NCBI RefSeq assembly: GCF_900086705.1
Contig: NZ_LT575483.1
Location: 2,201,894-2,265,893, forward strand
Direction of reading: 5' to 3'
Source of the DNA: Massilibacillus massiliensis
GTDB taxonomy: Bacteria; Bacillota; Negativicutes; FLKF01
DNA length: 64,000 nucleotides
The notes beneath the pieces are model-generated. The model searched no databases. It saw only the letters and a program-made list of their open reading frames with translations, and was not told the origin of the DNA. Below are positions 35,731-44,571 of the stretch, one piece after another. Numbering within the stretch: the first letter of the stretch is position 1; the number at the start of each line of letters is the position of its first letter. The translations under genes and the position numbers were made by a program.

Positions 35731-36984
35731 ATGATGACATGGTTGGGACTAGCTATTGTTATAGTCACCATTTATTTTTTATTCAAGCGTTACGATGCAC
35801 GGTTGATCTTATTAGCTTCCGGTATTATTATGGCTTGTATTGCGGGAAATCCGATGGAATCATTAAATTCTTTTGCAAAAAATATGACAAACGGCGGCTT
35901 GATTCAAGCGGTATGTTCGGTAATGGGTTTTGCTATGGTCATGCGGTATACAGAATGTGATAAGCATCTGATTAACTCCATGGCAAAAGGGCTATCAAGA
36001 TTTCGTCCATTTTTAATTCCTGGGGTAGTTATTGGTACGTATGCGGTAAACGTTGCACTTCCGAGTGCGGCAGGAACAGCAGCAGCGGCAGGGGCAATTT
36101 TTGTACCGTTGATGATGTCAACAGGTATTCATCCTGCGATGGCAGCAGCTGCCGTAAAGTGTGGTACTTACGGAAGTATGCTGAATCCAGGATTAGCACA
36201 TAATCCTTTTGTGGCAAAAATCGCTGGTGTGGACGTTATGGATGTTATTAGTTTTCACTATAAAGCGAATATAGCATCCCTTATTGTTGCAGCAATATTA
36301 ATTACATTGACAGCGTATTATTTGAAAGAGCATAAAGGATATAAAGCAGAGGGTCTGCAAGCAGAAGCAAATTTCAAAGTGAATTTTCTATATGCGTTGA
36401 TGCCGATCCTGCCAATTGCAATATTAATTTTGGGTTCAACAGGACTTGTACCAGTGTTTAAAATGGGTGTTCCTCAGGCTATGGTAATCGGCGCAGCTGT
36501 AGCTTTACTTGCGACGAGAAAAAATCCTGTTGAGTTAAGTAATGCATTTTTCGATGGAATGGGAAAAGCATATGGAACAATTTTAGGGATTATTATTTCG
36601 GCAGGTGTATTTGTATCTGGGTTAACAGCTATGGGAGTTGTAAAATCTTTCATGGATGTTATGTTGAACAATCCGGCAATTGTTAAAGTTTGCGCAGCGG
36701 TTGGACCATTCTTACTTGGCTTAGTTGTAGGTTCTGGCGATGCAGCTACCTTTGCTTTCAATGAAGCGATTACGCCGCATGCAGCTGAATTTGGTCTTTC
36801 ACAAGTGCAAATGGGTAGTATGGCGACACTAGGGGGTACATTAGGTCGTACAATGTCACCAATTGCTGGTGCAACAATTATTGTTGCCGGCATCGCAGGT
36901 GTAAATCCGATGGAAATTGCAAAACGCAATTGCTTGCCTATGGTAGGGGCAATGATCGTCGGAATGTTTGTATTGTTAATGTAG
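35731..36984 (+). CDS. DcuC-family C4-dicarboxylate-type transporter
   Basis: A 417-residue polytopic membrane protein similar to DcuC/ArsB-superfamily anaerobic transporters, with LPSAAGTAAAAGAIF, KCGTYGSMLNPGLAHNPF and a C-terminal GGTLGRTMSPIAGA segment. Its neighbour is an AbgA-like hydrolase, so it may carry an N-acyl amino acid or peptide-like compound and not fumarate or succinate. GGGGAGG precedes the ATG. Confidence 0.82.
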   Translation: MMTWLGLAIVIVTIYFLFKRYDARLILLASGIIMACIAGNPMESLNSFAKNMTNGGLIQAVCSVMGFAMVMRYTECDKHLINSMAKGLSRFRPFLIPGVVIGTYAVNVALPSAAGTAAAAGAIFVPLMMSTGIHPAMAAAAVKCGTYGSMLNPGLAHNPFVAKIAGVDVMDVISFHYKANIASLIVAAILITLTAYYLKEHKGYKAEGLQAEANFKVNFLYALMPILPIAILILGSTGLVPVFKMGVPQAMVIGAAVALLATRKNPVELSNAFFDGMGKAYGTILGIIISAGVFVSGLTAMGVVKSFMDVMLNNPAIVKVCAAVGPFLLGLVVGSGDAATFAFNEAITPHAAEFGLSQVQMGSMATLGGTLGRTMSPIAGATIIVAGIAGVNPMEIAKRNCLPMVGAMIVGMFVLLM

Positions 36985-37056
36985 AACCTATCTTAGTACT
37001 AGATTACAAGTAAAACGGTTCTTTTGAAAAAGTAAGAATACGAGGGAAGTTTTATT

Positions 37057-38382
37057 ATGATGAGTGTTTTAGATTTAGACAAGAAAATTAAAGATTTAGC
37101 AGAAAATTTAACTGAGCAGACGGTTGCACGTCGGAGAGATTTGCATCAACATCCAGAAACTGCTTGGACAGAGTTCCGTACGGCTTCTTTCGTTGCGGAT
37201 CAATTAACTGCATTGGGATATGAAGTAAGTCTTGGCGCTGATGTAGTGGATGAAGCGGCAATGATGGGGGTTCCTAAGGGAACTGTGCTCGCAGAGCATG
37301 TCGAACGTGCGATTTCACAAGGCGCAAATCCTAATTGGGTGGAAAAAATGGCTGGTGGTAAGACCGGCGTGGTTGGCGTTTTAAAATTTGCTAAACCTGG
37401 ACCAACGGTAGGGTTACGTTTTGATATGGATTCTAATGATGCCATTGAAACCGAAGATGAAAATCACCGTCCAAGAAAAGATGGATTTTGTTCAATCAAT
37501 AAAGGTGCAATGCATGCCTGCGGTCATGATGGACATACGGCTGTTGGTCTTGCAGTTGCAGAAATCTTGATGCAATTGAAAGATGAATTAACCGGTACAG
37601 TCAAATTGGTTTTCCAACCAGCCGAAGAAGGTGTTCGCGGAGCAAAAGCTATGGTACAAAAAGGTATTGTAGATGATGTTGACTATATGTTGGGAGCACA
37701 TTTTGGTTTCCAAATGAAAAAAACGGGACAACTTGCTTGTAACGTAACTGGATTTTTAGCGACAAGTAAATTTGATGCTGAATTTACAGGTTTGCCAGCG
37801 CATGCTGGTGCAGCACCTGAAACAGGCAAAAATGCTTTGCTTGCGGCAGCAGCGGCAGCATTAAATCTGCATGCGATTTCCCGCCATAGTGATGGCGCTT
37901 CGCGCATTAATGTAGGTATATTAAATGCTGGCAGTGGTCGTAATGTAATTCCGCCAAATGCAATTCTAAAATTAGAAACACGCGGCGCAACAAGCAAAAT
38001 CAACGAATATATGGCAGCGGAAGCAAAGAGAATTATTCAAGCTGCAGCTGTGATGTATGATGTTGATGTCAAAGTTACTGAAATGGGTGGTGCTGCAGGC
38101 GGAAATAATACTGTAGAACTTGCAGATAAAATCACGAAAGTGGCACAGCGTCTTGCAATCTTTCATGAGATTGTACCAGAATGTAATTTTGGTGCGAGCG
38201 AAGACTTCTCTTATTTCATGGAACGCGTTCAGCAAAATGGCGGTCAAGCAGCTTATATGATGGTTGGCGCAGATTTAGCTGCGGGGCATCACGATTCATA
38301 TTTTGATTTTGATGAAAAGGCCCTGGATTTAGCGACGAAATTAATTACGGCATCTGCAGTTGATCTGCTAATAAATAAATAA
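37057..38382 (+). CDS. M20 amidohydrolase, AbgA-like (p-aminobenzoyl-glutamate hydrolase subunit A type)
   Basis: A 441-residue metallo-amidohydrolase of the M20D type. It has RRDLHQHPETAWTEFRTA, the metal motif HACGHDGHTA, QPAEEG, the dimerisation-domain region AHAGAAPETGKNALL and a final AAGHH. It tracks E. coli AbgA closely through these segments, including the 'MMGVP' insert region. AbgA normally needs AbgB, and no second subunit is present here. GAGGGAAG precedes the ATG. Confidence 0.85.
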   Translation: MMSVLDLDKKIKDLAENLTEQTVARRRDLHQHPETAWTEFRTASFVADQLTALGYEVSLGADVVDEAAMMGVPKGTVLAEHVERAISQGANPNWVEKMAGGKTGVVGVLKFAKPGPTVGLRFDMDSNDAIETEDENHRPRKDGFCSINKGAMHACGHDGHTAVGLAVAEILMQLKDELTGTVKLVFQPAEEGVRGAKAMVQKGIVDDVDYMLGAHFGFQMKKTGQLACNVTGFLATSKFDAEFTGLPAHAGAAPETGKNALLAAAAAALNLHAISRHSDGASRINVGILNAGSGRNVIPPNAILKLETRGATSKINEYMAAEAKRIIQAAAVMYDVDVKVTEMGGAAGGNNTVELADKITKVAQRLAIFHEIVPECNFGASEDFSYFMERVQQNGGQAAYMMVGADLAAGHHDSYFDFDEKALDLATKLITASAVDLLINK

Positions 38383-38400
38383 ATATTGTTTTAAATAAGG

Positions 38401-38485
38401 CATCATAAAGTTCAATGCATAAAATTCTAAAGTTTGTTATATCATAAACTTTGGAAAATAAGCGTGTACTTTATGATGTTTTTAT
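38401..38485 (+). terminator. Terminator of the transporter-amidohydrolase operon
   Basis: CATCATAAAGT (38401-38411) pairs with ACTTTATGATG (38468-38478), with AAAGTTT/AAACTTT (38429-38435 with 38446-38452) inside, followed by TTTTTAT. Confidence 0.75.
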
Positions 38486-38489
38486 ATTT

Positions 38490-38525
38490 AACTAGTTGAT
38501 TGAGTCAACTAGTTTGTAGTATAAT
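38490..38525 (+). promoter_or_regulatory. Promoter and overlapping palindromic MarR-type operator
   Basis: TTGATT (38496-38501), 18 bases, TATAAT (38520-38525). A perfect inverted repeat, AACTAGTTGA (38490-38499) and TCAACTAGTT (38505-38514), spaced by five, covers the -35 and spacer. The first gene downstream encodes a MarR protein, so autorepression of the efflux operon is the natural reading. Confidence 0.8.
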
Positions 38526-38557
38526 AAACCTGCAAAAATAAATTGGAGTGAATGGGA

Positions 38558-39034
38558 ATGGATAATTTAGATATTGCGAGACAATTTGGTATTTTAAATC
38601 GGCAATCGCAGACTTTTATTACGAATGCTTGCAGTGATCTGGGCATTGGTTTTTCGGAATGTGTGCTGTTGATGAATTTATATCGCCGTGAAGGAATCAA
38701 CCAGGAAGATATGTCCACAGTTTTATTTATCGATAAAGCTGCCACGGCAAGGACGATTAAATTACTTGAAGAAAAGGGCTTTATCTTACGCAAACAGGAT
38801 AAAGAGGATAAACGAGTTAAAAAATTATATTTAACCGCAAAAGGTGAAGAAACCAAGGCGCCTGTATTTAAAATGTTAAAGCAATGGATGCATTTTCTTA
38901 GTGATGGAATGGATCAAGAAACTTTTGAAACAGTGAGAAAAGGACTGCGTATTTTGGCTGAAAAAGCGAGCAGTAGGGAATGTAGTCTGTTATTTGAAAG
39001 GCAAAATAGAGGAGGGGTGGAAAATGAAGAATAA
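38558..39034 (+). CDS. MarR-family repressor of the efflux operon
   Basis: A 158-residue winged-helix protein with the MarR pattern (INQEDMSTVLFIDKAATARTIKLLEEKGFI, then the wing DKRVKKLYLTAKG). The ATG at 38558 has GGAG nine bases upstream; the ATG at 38552 is too close. Its end overlaps the adaptor gene by 11 bases. Confidence 0.9.
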   Translation: MDNLDIARQFGILNRQSQTFITNACSDLGIGFSECVLLMNLYRREGINQEDMSTVLFIDKAATARTIKLLEEKGFILRKQDKEDKRVKKLYLTAKGEETKAPVFKMLKQWMHFLSDGMDQETFETVRKGLRILAEKASSRECSLLFERQNRGGVENEE

Positions 39035-40115
39035 TTTAGTGAAATTAGGTCTTATTTTTTGTTTAATCAGTGTATTTATTGTAAGTGGTTGCGGTAAAAA
39101 GTCAGAAGCGGAGCAGGATATTCCACTTGTAAAGACAGAGAAGGTTGTTATGGGAAATCTAGCAACTACAATGAATTATGCTGGGGAGGTTCATGGGCGT
39201 TATGAGTCGCAATTGGCATTTCAGGTAAGTGGAAAGATCATTGCACGTCATGTAGATCTCGGCAGCAGTGTAAATGCTGGTGAGGTGCTCATGGAAATAG
39301 ATCGTAAAGATATTCTTCAAAATGTAAATATTGGCTCGGCGCAAGTTGATGCTGCAAGGGCGCAATTGAATTTAGCAGAGGCAAATTTAAATCGTTATCG
39401 GCAGCTCTATGAACAATCAGCAGTGAGTGCAGCGCAGTATGAGCAATATCAGACGTCCTATGAGTCTGCACTGGCTGCGCTAAGGCAAGCAGAGGCACAG
39501 TATACACAAGGAAATAATAGTTTGGAATATAGTAAATTGGTTGCAGATAGCACGGGTGTTATTTCTGCAGTTCATGCAGAAGTTGGGCAAGTCGTTTCCG
39601 CGGGGCAAGCTATGGTTACGCTTGTCAAAGCCGGAGACTTAGAAGTGGAAATCAGTGTTCCCGAAAATCGTTTGGAAGAATTAAAGGCCAGTCAACATGT
39701 TGCAGTATCTTTTTGGGCACTCAATGATATGGTTATTGATGGCACGATTCGTGAGATTGCTCCAATGGCAGATAAAGTATCACGTACTTATAAAGTTCGA
39801 ATAGGGTTAGTGAATCCTTCCGAGCAAATTAAACTAGGTATGACAGCAAATGTAGCAATTGCTGTTGGTGATGCACAGCTCTTAGGGATAACTACGATTC
39901 CTTTGACGGCAATTTATCAGACCGGGGATGTGCCGCAGGTTTGGGTCGTGCAAGATGGCGTGGTCAATTTACAGCCTGTAACGATAGAAGCATTCGGAAA
40001 TAATCAGGTTAAAGTAACCTCTGGGCTAAATCATGGCGATGTAATTGTTACTGCCGGTATACACAAATTAAGGGCTGGGCAGGAAGTGAGAGTGTTAGAA
40101 GGTGAAGGTAAATGA
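39024..40115 (+). CDS. RND efflux periplasmic adaptor lipoprotein
   Basis: A 363-residue membrane fusion protein. It has a lipoprotein signal (lipobox IVSGC, cysteine about residue 23), a lipoyl-like region (AFQVSGKIIARHVDLGSSV), a coiled-coil hairpin rich in A, E and Q, and a beta-barrel. It would bridge the RND pump and an outer-membrane channel, which implies a diderm envelope. No TolC-like gene is in the window. GAGGAGGGG precedes the ATG at 39024. Confidence 0.9.
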   Translation: MKNNLVKLGLIFCLISVFIVSGCGKKSEAEQDIPLVKTEKVVMGNLATTMNYAGEVHGRYESQLAFQVSGKIIARHVDLGSSVNAGEVLMEIDRKDILQNVNIGSAQVDAARAQLNLAEANLNRYRQLYEQSAVSAAQYEQYQTSYESALAALRQAEAQYTQGNNSLEYSKLVADSTGVISAVHAEVGQVVSAGQAMVTLVKAGDLEVEISVPENRLEELKASQHVAVSFWALNDMVIDGTIREIAPMADKVSRTYKVRIGLVNPSEQIKLGMTANVAIAVGDAQLLGITTIPLTAIYQTGDVPQVWVVQDGVVNLQPVTIEAFGNNQVKVTSGLNHGDVIVTAGIHKLRAGQEVRVLEGEGK

Positions 40116-43100
40116 AAAAGTTTAACCTGACAGAGATCGCTTTAAAAAATAAATCACTTGTCTGTTATTTTATTCTTGTCATTTTTTTGATGGGGTGTTT
40201 TTCCTATACGAAATTAGGACGGATGGAAGATCCCGAGTTTACGATTCGGCAAATGGTAGTGACGGTTGCATGGCCGGGGGCAAGTGCGAAGCAAATTGAA
40301 GAACAAGTTACAGATAAAATAGAAAAGAAGCTGCAGGATTTACCGGGAATGGATTATCTGAAAAGTTATTCTCGTCCGGGGGCATCTGTTATTTATGTGA
40401 CTTTGCGTGAAGATACAAAGGCAAGTACGATTCGTTCCACCTGGCTAGAGGCTAGAAATTTAGTCAATGATATGAAAGCTGATTTGCCACAAGGGGTAAT
40501 CGGGCCAACTTTTAATGATCGGTTTGATGATGTCTATGGATCGATTTATGCAATTACAGCAGACGGGTATAGTTATGAAGAAATGCGCGTAGAAGCAGAA
40601 AAAATTCGTCAGATGTTGTTTGATATAGACAATGTTAAAAAAGTTGAATTAATTGGTCAGCAGGCGGAAAAAATTTATATTGAAATCGAAAATAGCAAAC
40701 TTGCGCAATTGGGGATAAATCCAAGCACGATTGCAAATGTTATAGCAAAGCAAAATGCGATGACCCCGGCTGGTATGCTTGATACGAGTACGGATAATGT
40801 TTATTTGAGAATGACAGGGCAATTTGATGATATCGAAGCAATTCGTAATTTGCCGATTCAAGCCAATGAAAGAATCTTCCGTTTGGGTGATATTGCAACG
40901 GTAGAACGTAAATATGTAGAGCCGGCAGAGCCTAAAATGTATTTTAATGGTCAACCTGCCGTTGGCATTGCGGTGTCGATGGAAAGTGGCGGCAATGTTT
41001 TAGATTTGGGTGATGATTTAAAGAAAACAGTTAATTTAATAAAAAAGGATTTGCCATTAGGACTTGAAATTCATCAGGCTTCTGATCAGCCTGAAGTGGT
41101 AAAGGATGCAATTGATGATTTTATTAGCACCTTGCGTGAAGCAATTATCATTGTACTTGTTGTGAGTTTCTTAAGCTTAGGTGTGCGCACCGGGCTTGTG
41201 GTAGCACTATGTATACCATTGGTTATTACAGGTGTTTTTCTAGCGATGGAAATGCTGGGGATTGATCTGCATAAGGTTTCGCTAGGTGCACTCATTATTT
41301 CACTGGGGCTTTTGGTCGACGATGCAATTATTGCCGTGGAAATGATGGCAGTCAAACTGGAAGAAGGATACGATCGATTTAAAGCGGCATGCTACGCGTA
41401 TACAGTAACTGCATTGCCAATGCTGACTGGAACTTTGATTACTTGTGCCGGGTTTATCCCCGTTGGATTTTCTAAGGGTATGGCAGCTGAGTTTACAAGC
41501 AGTCTTTTCCCGGTAATTGCCATTGCTTTGATTATATCTTGGGTTGTATCAGTGATGGTAGCACCCTTATTTGGTTATCATTTAATCAAAGTAAAAGTGC
41601 ATGATACATCAAAAGAAAATAAAGCATATCAAAGTAAGTTTTATAAAATGTTTCGCAGGATTTTAACTTGGTGTCTGCAGCACCGCAGAATTGTTTTAGT
41701 CGGTACAGCAATATGCTTTTTTGTGTCGATCTTTATGATGAAATTTATTAAGCAAGAATTCTTTCCGCCATCGATTCGACCAGAAGTAATTGTAGAATTA
41801 AATCTGCCGGAGGGCGCTTCAATAAAAGCAACAGAAGATGCAGCTAAACAATTTGCTGCACGACTTGATGGCGATGCGGCAATTAAAAATTACAGTTTTT
41901 ACGTGGGAAAAGGGGCGCCAAGATTTGTCTTGACAACGGAGCCGGTGTTACCTGCAAATAATTATGCGCAATTTATTATCGTTGCCAAAGATTTGGACGC
42001 AAGAAAACAGCTCACAGAAAAGATTCAGACGATTATGGCAGAAGATATGCCAGGTGTTCGCAGCAATGTGAAATTAATTCAAACGGGTCCGCCGGCAGCG
42101 TATCCGGTGATGCTTCGTGTTTCAGGATACGATCATGAAAAAGTTCGTGAAATTGCCAATCAAGTTGCGGAGAAAATGACGGCCAATCCAAATCTACGTC
42201 AAGTGCACTTTGACTGGAATGAAAAAAGCAAAGTGATGCAGCTTGATTTAGACCAAGATAAGCTAAGAGTGTTAGGGATTGATGGACAGTCTCTGGCCAC
42301 AGCATTGCAGACACAATTGTCAGGTGCTGCGGTTGCCGAGTATTATGAACAAGATAAAACAATTGATATTGTGTTTAGAATGCATGATGAAGATCGCAGC
42401 GATTTATCAAAAGTCAAAGATATGCCGATCGCAATCGGCAATGGCAGCTATGTTCCACTTGAACAAATTGCCAAAATTCGTTATGGGGCGGAGGATGGAC
42501 TTATTTGGCGGCGGGATTTAAAGCCAACGATTACTGTGAGAGCTAATATTATGGATGGAATCACGGGCAATGATGCAACACAACAAGTGTATGATGCAAC
42601 GAAAGAGCTTCGTGACAGCCTGCCAATGGGATATACTGTGAAAGTGGATGGTGCATTGGAAAACAGCGGAAAGGCAATGCGGTTAATGTTGGCTCCAGTT
42701 CCTGCGATGATCATCGTCATTGTTACATTGTTGATGCTGCAACTGAAGCGAATGTCTCTTATGTTCCTGACTTTAATGACTGCTCCGCTTGGAATTATCG
42801 GCGTTAGTTTTGGCATGTTATTGACGAATCAATCCATGGGATTTGTTGCTGAACTTGGAATTTTGGCACTGAGTGGAATGATTATTCGAAATTCGGTTAT
42901 TTTGGTGGATCAAATTGAAAAACATATTGCCGATGGGCAGGATGTGTGGCAGGCAATTATTGATTCAGCAATTCTTCGTTTCAGACCGATTATGTTAACT
43001 GCCGCAGCGGCAATTTTAGGTATGATTCCATTGATGCGCAATAATTTCTGGGGACCAATGGCAGTAGCAATTGCCAGCGGCTTGTTTTGTGCCACTGTGT

Positions 43101-43171
43101 TAACACTGCTTGTTTTACCAACCATGTATGCTGCTTGGTTTAAAGTAAAAGAACCGAATGAAAAAGGCTAG
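40112..43171 (+). CDS. RND multidrug/solute efflux transporter
   Basis: A 1019-residue AcrB-family pump with 12 expected helices and two large periplasmic loops. Seen: a first helix near residue 14, FTIRQMVVTVAWPGAS, GLLVDDAIIAVE with the proton-relay acidic residues in TM4, and a C-terminal LRFRPIMLTAAAAILGMIPL. Length is slightly under the HAE1 norm, closer to the HAE2/YerP-like or Firmicute AcrB group. Its ATG overlaps the adaptor stop codon. Substrates are unknown. Confidence 0.93.
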   Translation: MKKFNLTEIALKNKSLVCYFILVIFLMGCFSYTKLGRMEDPEFTIRQMVVTVAWPGASAKQIEEQVTDKIEKKLQDLPGMDYLKSYSRPGASVIYVTLREDTKASTIRSTWLEARNLVNDMKADLPQGVIGPTFNDRFDDVYGSIYAITADGYSYEEMRVEAEKIRQMLFDIDNVKKVELIGQQAEKIYIEIENSKLAQLGINPSTIANVIAKQNAMTPAGMLDTSTDNVYLRMTGQFDDIEAIRNLPIQANERIFRLGDIATVERKYVEPAEPKMYFNGQPAVGIAVSMESGGNVLDLGDDLKKTVNLIKKDLPLGLEIHQASDQPEVVKDAIDDFISTLREAIIIVLVVSFLSLGVRTGLVVALCIPLVITGVFLAMEMLGIDLHKVSLGALIISLGLLVDDAIIAVEMMAVKLEEGYDRFKAACYAYTVTALPMLTGTLITCAGFIPVGFSKGMAAEFTSSLFPVIAIALIISWVVSVMVAPLFGYHLIKVKVHDTSKENKAYQSKFYKMFRRILTWCLQHRRIVLVGTAICFFVSIFMMKFIKQEFFPPSIRPEVIVELNLPEGASIKATEDAAKQFAARLDGDAAIKNYSFYVGKGAPRFVLTTEPVLPANNYAQFIIVAKDLDARKQLTEKIQTIMAEDMPGVRSNVKLIQTGPPAAYPVMLRVSGYDHEKVREIANQVAEKMTANPNLRQVHFDWNEKSKVMQLDLDQDKLRVLGIDGQSLATALQTQLSGAAVAEYYEQDKTIDIVFRMHDEDRSDLSKVKDMPIAIGNGSYVPLEQIAKIRYGAEDGLIWRRDLKPTITVRANIMDGITGNDATQQVYDATKELRDSLPMGYTVKVDGALENSGKAMRLMLAPVPAMIIVIVTLLMLQLKRMSLMFLTLMTAPLGIIGVSFGMLLTNQSMGFVAELGILALSGMIIRNSVILVDQIEKHIADGQDVWQAIIDSAILRFRPIMLTAAAAILGMIPLMRNNFWGPMAVAIASGLFCATVLTLLVLPTMYAAWFKVKEPNEKG

Positions 43172-43183
43172 GTAAAAAACTAA

Positions 43184-43215
43184 GGGGTATGTCACATCTT
43201 AATGTGGCATACCCC
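43184..43215 (+). terminator. Hairpin after the efflux operon
   Basis: GGGGTATGTCACAT pairs with ATGTGGCATACCCC with one mismatch. No T-run follows, so it may protect mRNA or end transcription weakly. Confidence 0.5.
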
Positions 43216-43220
43216 AAACT

Positions 43221-43450
43221 CTAGAAAAATAACATATTCATGTTGATAATTTAGAAAATAACGAAAGCCGTTCTACTTAAAAATTAGTACGAAGATAGGT
43301 TGCCGGTTGGTGAGAAGTGCTCAGATGCTAGGCACAGAAAGAGGTTGTGAAGAAGTCGTACTTCTGTACTAGGGCGAGCAGCATCTTTCTGTAACGACGC
43401 AGATGAGTGCTTATCACCGACCCGCTGCCGATCTGTCTATGTTTCTTAGG
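43221..43450. repeat. Structured repeat element, long form
   Basis: Shares its flanking core with the element at 24605-24737 but has 108 additional bases (43297-43404). Arms 43298-43323 and 43404-43429 form a 26-position hairpin in which 19 positions are Watson-Crick and four are G-U. Inside, GATGCT/AGCATC (43324-43329 with 43380-43385) and ACAGAAAGA/TCTTTCTGT (43334-43342 with 43384-43392) are mutually exclusive or form a pseudoknot. G-U pairing suggests a functional RNA. No coding frame is present. Confidence 0.75.
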
Positions 43451-43489
43451 AACAGGATAATATGGTATGATATAATATAGGGAGAATTT

Positions 43490-43759
43490 TTGATTGGATG
43501 TGCAGGTATGTTGAGTGAAAAAGTGAGTTATTTTATTATTGCGTTTTCGATTTATTTGTTGGGTAAGTCGATCATTTTCTTTCATAGTTTACCGTTGTAT
43601 TCTGTGTTATTTGATATTTTCATGGCGATTTCATTATTGTGCAGTAATATTCCGCGCGTTTTACCAATAAAATTGGAATATTTATATTATATGAAAAAGA
43701 TAGAATACGGTACCTTAGGACTGGCTCTACTGATGTTTGCTGTTCTTATTATTCGTTGA
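43490..43759 (+). CDS. Small membrane protein of unknown function
   Basis: An 89-residue protein with two or three hydrophobic segments (near residues 11-30, 33-50 and 72-88). The start is a TTG at 43490 with GGAG five bases upstream; an ATG seven codons in has no usable ribosome site. TATAAT at 43471-43476 may be its -10 box. Its last 11 bases overlap the convergent alkylation-repair gene. Confidence 0.6.
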   Translation: MIGCAGMLSEKVSYFIIAFSIYLLGKSIIFFHSLPLYSVLFDIFMAISLLCSNIPRVLPIKLEYLYYMKKIEYGTLGLALLMFAVLIIR

Positions 43760-44456
43760 TTTTCTTTAGGGTAGGGGTATTACGTTTCATCTTGCGAATG
43801 ATTTCTTTGGTTTGCCGGTCGATACGAAGCGAGTCTGTTATTTTTTGTAGTGCTTTGTTGTAAGTAAAATCGTCTAAGGTATTGTGGTCTAAATAATGCA
43901 TTGTTTTCTCCGCATATTTTATAAAGCAAATAGAAATTGCCCAAGCTACGGCCATTTTAACATAGTAGCCATCATGCCGAATCTCGTCTAACGCAGAAAG
44001 CGTTTCAGTAACATAGGAATCGGTAATATAAAATTGCAGTAATATGACAACGGCAAACCGTATTTCGAATTCTTGATTCGATTGTAAATAAGGTTGCAAA
44101 AATGTTCTAACGCGCGCAGGATGTTTTTTTATAATTTTTAGGTTACTGCAAAAGCTATCGCAGATTGCCCAATTGTCTATTTTAGGAATAAAAGAAGTGG
44201 TGTACGCTAATATTTCTTCAATATCAGCTTTGGCATAGCCAATGATCAAGCCTTGTAGTAAGATTTCTTCATAATATGTATCTTCGGCTGTTTTTAAATA
44301 AGTACGCCAGTCTTCTCTAGCCAGTTCTTTGGCCAGATTTTTTAGTAATGGCATTCGAACGCCAATGATATTCTTTGTGTTTGGGCATAATTTGCTATGA
44401 AATTGGCGATAGGTTTCATCGGATAAGGAAAATAAACGTGTTTGAATGGATTGCAT
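43749..44456 (-). CDS. DNA alkylation repair protein, AlkD-like
   Basis: A 235-residue all-helical HEAT-like repeat protein of the AlkD family of DNA glycosylases that remove N3- and N7-alkylpurines. Seen: GVRMPLLKNLAKEL, EEILLQGLIIGYAK, IDNWAICDSFC and MAVAWAISICF. The start at 44456 is fixed by AAGGAG seven bases upstream; a longer upstream frame has no such site. Confidence 0.82.
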   Translation of the reverse strand: MQSIQTRLFSLSDETYRQFHSKLCPNTKNIIGVRMPLLKNLAKELAREDWRTYLKTAEDTYYEEILLQGLIIGYAKADIEEILAYTTSFIPKIDNWAICDSFCSNLKIIKKHPARVRTFLQPYLQSNQEFEIRFAVVILLQFYITDSYVTETLSALDEIRHDGYYVKMAVAWAISICFIKYAEKTMHYLDHNTLDDFTYNKALQKITDSLRIDRQTKEIIRKMKRNTPTLKKINE

Positions 44457-44571
44457 GATTGTACTCCTTATTTTTATTGAATAAATTATAGCATATTGAA
44501 TAAAAAGCATGCAGTATAAATCTGTAGGGAATGATATAATCAAGATAGATAATTTGAGGGGAGTGATTGTC

